From: Dehalococcoidia bacterium
GTDB lineage: Bacteria; Chloroflexota; Dehalococcoidia; E44-bin15
Reading direction: 5' to 3'
Assembly (NCBI GenBank): GCA_030667555.1
Contig: DAOUVR010000023.1
Location: forward strand, 1 to 10,313
DNA: 10,313 nt
The translations under genes were made by a program, and so were the position numbers. The notes beneath the pieces were generated by a model that worked only from the letters and a program-made list of their open reading frames with translations, ran no database searches and was not told the origin of the DNA. This document shows positions 5,354 to 10,313 of this stretch, one piece after another; positions within the stretch are counted from its first letter, which is position 1, and every line of letters starts with the position of its first letter.

Positions 5354-6172
5354 ATGGCAAATAAAAGCCGGTCACTAAAGAAAAAGAAGATTGGCCTGGC
5401 GCTTGGCGGTGGTGCTGCCCGTGGGCTGGCACATATTGGCGTTCTGAAGGTTCTTGAGAGGATGGGTATTGTGCCCCAGATGATCGCTGGCACAAGCATA
5501 GGCTCGATTATCGGGGCTATCTACGCCAAGGAGCTAGATGCTGACCGGCTGGAGCAGTACGCTATGGAGTGGAGCCGATGGAAGATGGCCCAGTTGCTTG
5601 ACCCTGCCCTCCCCCGTGTCGGACTTATTAAGGGTAAGAAAGTGGAAGCCATCCTCGACTCCTATCTGGGTGAGGAGAGTTTTTCAGATTTGAAGGTGCC
5701 TTTCGCCTGTGTTGCTGTCGATATCGATACGGGCGAAGAGGTAGTAATTCGGGAAGGAAAGGTGGCGAGTGGGGTGAGGGCGAGCATATCAATCCCGGGG
5801 ATATTCCTGCCGGTTGAGCGGGAAGGGAGGTTATTGGTAGACGGTGGCCTGGTAAATCCTGTTCCGGTAAGCACTGTCAGGGAGATGGGAGCCGATTTTA
5901 TTATCGCGGTGAATGTGTTGCCACATCCGCAAGGCAGGCTCCTTGAGCAAGGCGAGGGAGACCTAAGCAGAGGCCACAACAAATTTGCCATCCTAATGCA
6001 GATGGTGAACATATCGGCAAATCTCATCGCGGAGGCCAGTCTTGAAGGCGCTGATCTGGTAATCGAGCCTGATCTTTCCAACTGCGGTCCTGCAGATTTC
6101 CATCTTGCCAGCGAATGCATACCGCGGGGCGAGGAGGCCGCTGAAAGGGTGCTCTCAATGGTCGAGCTCTAA
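5354..6172 (+). CDS. Patatin-like phospholipase (RssA/NTE type)
   Basis: A 272-residue patatin-fold serine hydrolase that would release fatty acids from phospholipids or related esters. All catalytic elements are present. GGGAARG (18-24) forms the oxyanion hole, GTSIGS (46-51) carries nucleophile Ser48, and VDGGLVNPVPV (162-172) carries Asp163 of the Ser-Asp dyad. The length fits the bacterial stand-alone RssA-like group. There is no signal peptide; the basic start MANKSRSLKKKK may favour contact with membranes, which is inference. The Shine-Dalgarno is weak: AGGGG lies about 13 bases upstream and nothing better is closer. The ATG is nevertheless supported by the fixed spacing to the duplicated upstream element. 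A decayed copy of the same 5' end lies 1.5 kb upstream. Confidence 0.9.
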   Translation: MANKSRSLKKKKIGLALGGGAARGLAHIGVLKVLERMGIVPQMIAGTSIGSIIGAIYAKELDADRLEQYAMEWSRWKMAQLLDPALPRVGLIKGKKVEAILDSYLGEESFSDLKVPFACVAVDIDTGEEVVIREGKVASGVRASISIPGIFLPVEREGRLLVDGGLVNPVPVSTVREMGADFIIAVNVLPHPQGRLLEQGEGDLSRGHNKFAILMQMVNISANLIAEASLEGADLVIEPDLSNCGPADFHLASECIPRGEEAAERVLSMVEL

Positions 6173-6392
6173 CGAAGGGTCACCCCACCTTTGCACGACA
6201 TTTGCCTCATCCACACAAACCACCTTTGTTGAGCGAAGGGGCGGCTTGTTGTCATCATTCCAAGGACTAGCAAGCCATCGCACTAAGTCTTTAGGTCTTG
6301 AATGACCCCAGTCTATTCCCAACGCTGCCACAGAACCATCTGATACGTCTAAGCTGAGAACAGCATATTAATGCTATACAACAGTTGTTGTC

Positions 6393-6785
6393 TCAGGCTA
6401 TCTTCTGTCCGCCGGCGCCGAGGTTATAGATCTCCTCGACCTTCACCTTCACCGCTGCTTTGGGGGGATCGGGCATGTTCAACATCTCCGCTATCTTCTT
6501 GGCGCTCTCGTAGAGTTCTCCCTCAGTTATGAACTCCGCCTTGCCGATAAAGCGGTAGCCCTGAATGGTGCTCTTGTCGGCTACACCGATGGCTATTTTG
6601 GGATTTTTCTGCAAGTTTTCCCAGGTGCGCCCACCAGCCAATTCAAAGAACACGATGTGCTCATCATCCAGGACCTGGGTGGTGGCTTTTGTCACAATAT
6701 TGGGCGTGCCATCCGCACTGACAGTGGCAATGAACGCCGCCTGGTTGGCTATCATCGTCTTCATCTCCTCAGTTATCTTCGCCAT
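6393..6785 (-). CDS. Pyridoxamine 5'-phosphate oxidase-like FMN-binding split-barrel protein
   Basis: A 130-residue small split-barrel protein of the PNPOx-like superfamily, which bind FMN, F420 or haem. Typical features are FIATVSADGTPNIVTKA (residues 18-34), TWENLQKNPKIAIGVAD around 74-91, and GYRFIGKAEFI after it. This order matches short stand-alone members of unknown substrate. True PdxH enzymes are longer, so vitamin B6 synthesis is unlikely. The start is the ATG at 6785 with GGAGG six bases upstream. A TTG at 6806 is in frame but falls just after the predicted transcription start and has no site. It is divergent from the AOR gene and convergent with the patatin gene. A redox or stress-protection role is possible but not shown. 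Confidence 0.85.
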   Translation of the reverse strand: MAKITEEMKTMIANQAAFIATVSADGTPNIVTKATTQVLDDEHIVFFELAGGRTWENLQKNPKIAIGVADKSTIQGYRFIGKAEFITEGELYESAKKIAEMLNMPDPPKAAVKVKVEEIYNLGAGGQKIA

Positions 6786-6818
6786 GTTCTCCCTCCGTCC
6801 TTTCAACTTAGCGCAGAC

Positions 6819-6847
6819 AATATAGCTCCATCACTTTCCCTTGTCAA
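6819..6847 (-). promoter_or_regulatory. Sigma70-type promoter of the FMN-barrel gene
   Basis: On the minus strand there is a perfect -35 TTGACA (6842-6847), a 17-base spacer, and TATATT (6819-6824, 5 of 6 to consensus). The predicted start is near 6812, giving a leader of about 27 nt with the GGAGG site. This is the best promoter in the window. Confidence 0.7.
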
Positions 6848-6977
6848 TGGGATTGCTCCGAGAGCATTGTCGGATGCACCTCATTTGCGGTATCCTTGAG
6901 AAGCGTGATGGTTTCCAGGACATAGGGAAGCCTGATACTCTGGGCTGGAGAAACGTCAGGCGAAGCTGGCTTCATCA

Positions 6978-7006
6978 GTGAAAAGCGCTCAAGGACGGCT
7001 TATAAG
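6978..7006 (+). promoter_or_regulatory. Candidate promoter of the AOR-family gene
   Basis: GTGAAA (6978-6983, 4 of 6 to TTGACA), a 17-base spacer, and TATAAG (7001-7006, 5 of 6 to TATAAT). The transcript would start near 7013, just before the GGAGG site at 7022. This supports the GTG at 7032 as the translation start. The -35 box is only fair. Confidence 0.4.
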
Positions 7007-7031
7007 GCAAAGTTTGCAAACGGAGGTTATC

Positions 7032-8954
7032 GTGAACGGACAATATGGATACACCGGAAAGATTCTAAAGGTAGATTTATCTTCGGGCCGCATAACTAAC
7101 ACTGCTACAATGGACTATGCTGAGAGGTTCATTGGGGGTATGGGTATTGCCAGTAAAATCTATTGGGACGAGTCCTCACCTGATATCAAAGCCTTCGACC
7201 CCGAAAGCCCCCTCATATTCGTTACCGGACCCACGGCAGGGTTCACCGGAGTGGCTGGCTCCATCTGGCAAGTCCATGGGAAATCGCCAATCACCATTCC
7301 GGAACAGTTCTCTTGCGGCAGTCTGGGCGGAACCTGGGGAGCACAGCTCAAGTTCGCCGGATACGATGCCATCGTGATTCAAGGTAAATCAGAGAGGCCT
7401 GTTTATCTTGCCATTGAGGATGACACTGTCCAAATCAGGGATGCCTCAGCTCTGTGGGGCAAGGGTGCGATTGAGACACGAGAACTGCTAAAGGGGGAAC
7501 TTGGAAGGCCTGTAAGGGTAGCGACCATTGGCCCCGCCGGTGAGAATATGGTTGTCTTTGCCAATGTTATCGCTGACGATGATTCCAGTGCTTCAGGTGG
7601 CTTTGGAGCAGTTATGGGCTCTAAGAATCTCAAGGCTATCGTGGTCAGGGGACGTGGAAGGCCGTCGGCGGCTAATCCAGAAAAGCTTAGAGCGCTTGGC
7701 AGCCGCCTGCGCAAACTGAAGGAAGGGGCAGCACAGGGCGATTTCGGATTCATTCCTGGCCCCAACATGAAGAAAGAGGTTTGCTATGGCTGCATAAACG
7801 GTTGCATCAGGGCCGTTATGGTGGCAGACAGCGGCGAGAAAGGGAAATACATGTGCCAGTCCGGGATTTTCTATCAGTACCGGGCTCAGAGGTATTACGG
7901 AGAATGGAACGAGGTCCCTTTCTATGCTAATAGGCTGTGTGATGAGTATGGGCTTGATACACGGGTTACCGAGGCGATGCTTGCCTGGCTAACCAGGTGC
8001 CACAAAGCAGGCATTCTAACAGATGAGAGTACGGGCGTGCCGTTGTCGAAATTCGGAAGCCTTGAGTTCATAGAAGCTCTAATAAAAAAGATCTCGCTCA
8101 GGGAAGATTTTGGAGATGTCCTCGCGCGGGGAATAATACGTGCGGCTGACGCGGTGGGAAGTGAAGCGAAGGCGCTGATTACCGACTACATTTTCCATAG
8201 CACCGGGCAGGCGGCTGAGGGTGACCCGAGGCGGGATATTATGATGGGACTCCTCTATGCGATGCAGCCAAGGCAACACGCGGTCATTAGCGAGATATCC
8301 GGGCTTGTGGGGAAGTGGGCGGAGTGGGCCAAGGGGAAAGAAGGCGCTTACGTTTCTCCCCCCGTACTCAAGGCCATTAGCAAGAGGTTCTTCGGAGACG
8401 AGAACGCAATAGACTTCTCTACCCATGAGGGGAAAGGCCGCGCGGTAAAAGCGGTACAGGACCGTTGGTCGGCAAGGGAAAGCATCACCCTTTGCGCCTT
8501 TGCCTGGCCGATTACGGATGTTGTGCATTCGGAAGACCATATAGGTGACCCTACCTTGGAAAGCCAGGTCTTCTCCGCAGTAACGGGAAGGGAAGTGGAT
8601 GAAAAGGAGCTCGACAGGATGGGCGAGGTGATATTCAACCTCCGCAGGGCTGTTTTCGCCAGAGAAGGACGCAAGGGAAGGGAAAGCGAAGTCATCCCGG
8701 AGATTTTCTATCAAAAACCCCTTAAAGATAGAATCAATCCTGAAGACCCGTGCCTGATACCTGGAAAGGACGGAGAGGCCATATCCAGGAAGGGCGCTGT
8801 CGTAGACAGGGAAGTATTCGAAAAGATAAAAGACGAATACTATCAGGCCAGGCAATGGGATGTTGCGAGCGGCCTTCAGACAAAGAGTAAGCTTGAGGCC
8901 CTCGGGCTTCAGGATATTGCAAAGGACTTGGAGCAAAGAGGGCTTGTGGTGTAG
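7032..8954 (+). CDS. aor: Aldehyde ferredoxin oxidoreductase (AOR) family tungsten enzyme
   Basis: A 640-residue AOR-family protein. These cytoplasmic enzymes hold a tungsto- or molybdo-bispterin cofactor and one [4Fe-4S] cluster; they oxidise aldehydes to acids with ferredoxin or reduce acids and aryl-CoA esters. The N-terminal domain begins YTGKILKVDLSSGRIT and continues FIGGMGIASKIYWDE, then GAVMGSKNLKAIVVRG, all typical. The four cluster cysteines are present: Cys251, Cys254 and Cys258 in CYGCINGC, and Cys488 in LCAF. The C-terminus has REGRKGRESEVIPEIF and a closing YYQARQWD...GLQTKSKLEALGL pattern shared with AOR and BamB proteins. The start is GTG at 7032 with GGAGG five bases before it; an earlier in-frame start at 6978 overlaps the promoter. 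The pterin-side segment reads SSASGGFGAVMG, without the arginine often found there. No ferredoxin or partner-subunit gene is adjacent, so the substrate and electron carrier are unknown. Confidence 0.88.
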   Translation: MNGQYGYTGKILKVDLSSGRITNTATMDYAERFIGGMGIASKIYWDESSPDIKAFDPESPLIFVTGPTAGFTGVAGSIWQVHGKSPITIPEQFSCGSLGGTWGAQLKFAGYDAIVIQGKSERPVYLAIEDDTVQIRDASALWGKGAIETRELLKGELGRPVRVATIGPAGENMVVFANVIADDDSSASGGFGAVMGSKNLKAIVVRGRGRPSAANPEKLRALGSRLRKLKEGAAQGDFGFIPGPNMKKEVCYGCINGCIRAVMVADSGEKGKYMCQSGIFYQYRAQRYYGEWNEVPFYANRLCDEYGLDTRVTEAMLAWLTRCHKAGILTDESTGVPLSKFGSLEFIEALIKKISLREDFGDVLARGIIRAADAVGSEAKALITDYIFHSTGQAAEGDPRRDIMMGLLYAMQPRQHAVISEISGLVGKWAEWAKGKEGAYVSPPVLKAISKRFFGDENAIDFSTHEGKGRAVKAVQDRWSARESITLCAFAWPITDVVHSEDHIGDPTLESQVFSAVTGREVDEKELDRMGEVIFNLRRAVFAREGRKGRESEVIPEIFYQKPLKDRINPEDPCLIPGKDGEAISRKGAVVDREVFEKIKDEYYQARQWDVASGLQTKSKLEALGLQDIAKDLEQRGLVV

Positions 8955-9085
8955 CAAAAACGGTGAATCTATCGGCCAGGTACGTAATTAGATCCTTTCC
9001 GTGGGAAGCCCCTTACATTCTTTTTAACGCACCGTAGCCCGGTTCTGTTGCATACACGTTTTGTAGCTGGCTTGATTGCGTTCGC

Positions 9086-10243
9086 TTATCTCAAGGCCAT
9101 CAGCGCGTTTTTCATTCGTCCGAGTGCTTCCTCTAATATGGAGCGAGGGCAGCCAAAGTTCAGCCGAACGAACCCATCGCCACCCCGGCCGAAGGGCGAG
9201 CCATCGTTCAGCGCAACCCGCGCCTTCTCCAGGAAGAATTCGTGAGGGTTGCCCGGGATGGCAGCCTGGCGGCAGTCGAGCCAGGCAAGGTAGGTAGCCT
9301 CCGGCTTCCCCATGTTGATGCCCGGCAGATGCGCATTCACGTACTGGATGAGGAAGTCGCAGTTTGCCTCCAGGTAGGGCAGGAGCTGGTCCAGCCACGG
9401 CTGGCCGTCACGATAGGCGGCCAGCGCCGCAGTGTAGCCCATGACGTTCGGGCCGGGAACCAGACCGGCGCGGGCCGCCTCAAACTTCTCTTGTAGCTCT
9501 GGATTCTCGATAATAGCCACTGAACAGCGAAGGCCGGGAAGGTTGAAAGTCTTGCTCGGCGCCATCAGGGTGATGGTGCGCTCGGCGATCTCAGGATCCA
9601 GCGAGGCGATGGGCACATGGCGGCTTCCGCTAGACAGGAGGTCGCAGTGAATCTCGTCGGAGCAGATGAGGACATCGCGGCGGAGGCAGATTTCGGCCAT
9701 CTGCTCCAGTTCGTCGCGACGGAACACCCGCCCTACTGGATTGTGGGGGTTGCACAGGACGAAAACGCGGGTACGGTCGGTGATGGCTTCCTCAAAGGCG
9801 TTGAAATCGATCTCGTACTGCCCGTCGGGCCGGCGCGTGAGCTCCATGTCATTGAGGGACAGGTCATGGCGGTCGGGGATCCACAGTATGGGGTAGTAGA
9901 CAGGCGTCTGCACCAGCATGCCGTCGCCCGGCGACGTCACCGCGCGGCAGGCCAGGTTGAAGCCGGCGGCAACTCCAGGCGTGTAGGTGATGGCGTCAGG
10001 GGACACCTCCCATCCGTACAGACGTTGCAGGCGTTCCAGGATGACGGGGCGAAGCTCCGGTGGCTCGGTGCAGTAGCCAAACAGCCCATGCTCCGCACGC
10101 TCGTGCAGGGCGCGGATGACCGGCTCGGGCGACGAGAAATCCATATCCGACACCCACAGGGGTAGCACGTCCTCCCCATAGCGGTGCCACTTGGTGCTAT
10201 CGGAGGAGTATCTGTCAATGTATCGGTCAAAATCGTAGACCAT
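9086..10243 (-). CDS. patB: MalY/PatB family PLP-dependent C-S lyase (aminotransferase class I/II fold)
   Basis: A 385-residue fold-type I PLP enzyme of the MalY/PatB group, cytoplasmic cystathionine beta-lyases or cysteine-S-conjugate lyases that yield pyruvate, ammonia and a thiol. Family marks are KWHRYGEDVLPLWVSDMDF at 18-36, NPHNPVGRVF (165-174) with Asn168, SDEIHCDLL (195-203) with Asp196 that pairs with the PLP nitrogen, and SKTFNLPGL (230-238) with Lys231 as the Schiff-base lysine. VRLNFGCPR (359-367) supplies the carboxylate-binding Arg360. The length is normal. The ATG has GGGAG seven bases upstream. It converges on the AOR gene with a 131-base gap in which I see no clear terminator. 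The gene is clearly GC-richer than its neighbours, which may mean separate acquisition. The true substrate, cystathionine or another S-conjugate, cannot be read from sequence. Confidence 0.9.
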   Translation of the reverse strand: MVYDFDRYIDRYSSDSTKWHRYGEDVLPLWVSDMDFSSPEPVIRALHERAEHGLFGYCTEPPELRPVILERLQRLYGWEVSPDAITYTPGVAAGFNLACRAVTSPGDGMLVQTPVYYPILWIPDRHDLSLNDMELTRRPDGQYEIDFNAFEEAITDRTRVFVLCNPHNPVGRVFRRDELEQMAEICLRRDVLICSDEIHCDLLSSGSRHVPIASLDPEIAERTITLMAPSKTFNLPGLRCSVAIIENPELQEKFEAARAGLVPGPNVMGYTAALAAYRDGQPWLDQLLPYLEANCDFLIQYVNAHLPGINMGKPEATYLAWLDCRQAAIPGNPHEFFLEKARVALNDGSPFGRGGDGFVRLNFGCPRSILEEALGRMKNALMALR

Positions 10244-10313
10244 CTAATAGCTCCCAGGTCTCTTCTGTAAGGTGTTAGTAGGGTAAGTATGGCTTTGCTG
10301 GCTTGTCCTTATA

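Noticed and set aside
6362..6391. Two small inverted repeats after the FMN-barrel gene as a terminator
   Set aside because: The stems are only 5 bp each (AGCAT/ATGCT and ACAAC/GTTGT) and no T-run follows on either strand.
8079..8957. 292-residue reverse frame opposite the AOR gene
   Set aside because: Long but antisense to a conserved family segment including a cluster cysteine, with no recognisable motif of its own.

Overview
The window looks like an accessory stretch of an anaerobic, environmental bacterial chromosome with roughly 50-57% GC in most genes. It has an aldehyde:ferredoxin oxidoreductase family enzyme, two crotonases, a TIGR04076-type small protein, a small FMN-barrel protein, strong GGAGG-type ribosome binding sites and a type IV prepilin-like signal. 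This gene mix resembles anaerobic Chloroflexota (Dehalococcoidia-like) or similar sediment lineages. That placement is inference; there is no rRNA, tRNA or marker gene to confirm it.

Layout. On the left, a short TIGR04076 family gene points left from a clear extended -10 promoter. Facing away from it is a rightward group: a nitroreductase (574-1122), two tandem enoyl-CoA hydratase paralogs (1190-1951 and 2169-2930, about 73% identical by hand count, same length, no gaps), and a GrpB/UPF0157 protein (3032-3550). The paralogs keep an identical 17-nt segment that includes the ribosome binding site. The nitroreductase and both crotonases are each followed by a similar ~28-nt trailer.

The middle (3551-5353) is the least ordinary part. 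It holds three 21-bp tandem units, then a decayed copy of the 5' end of a patatin gene together with its upstream region (3731-3906). Next comes a prepilin-signal protein carrying a probable lectin-like beta domain (4040-5020), then a non-coding stretch with possible stem-loops. A second copy of the upstream element follows, leading into the intact patatin-like phospholipase (5354-6172).

On the right, a pyridoxamine-phosphate-oxidase-like protein (6393-6785, minus) and an AOR-family tungsten enzyme (7032-8954, plus) diverge from a shared intergenic region with readable promoters on both strands. A MalY/PatB-type PLP C-S lyase (9086-10243, minus) converges on the AOR gene and is clearly GC-richer than the rest.

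Functionally the genes suggest acyl-CoA, aldehyde and redox metabolism, lipid hydrolysis and sulfur amino acid breakdown. They do not form one obvious pathway. I found no CRISPR, transposase, phage gene, RNA gene or defence system. The best leads are the duplicated and decayed patatin locus, the prepilin/lectin-like fusion, and the repeated trailers around the crotonases. Several longest-possible reading frames start too early, and I corrected the starts of the GrpB, prepilin, FMN-barrel and AOR genes.
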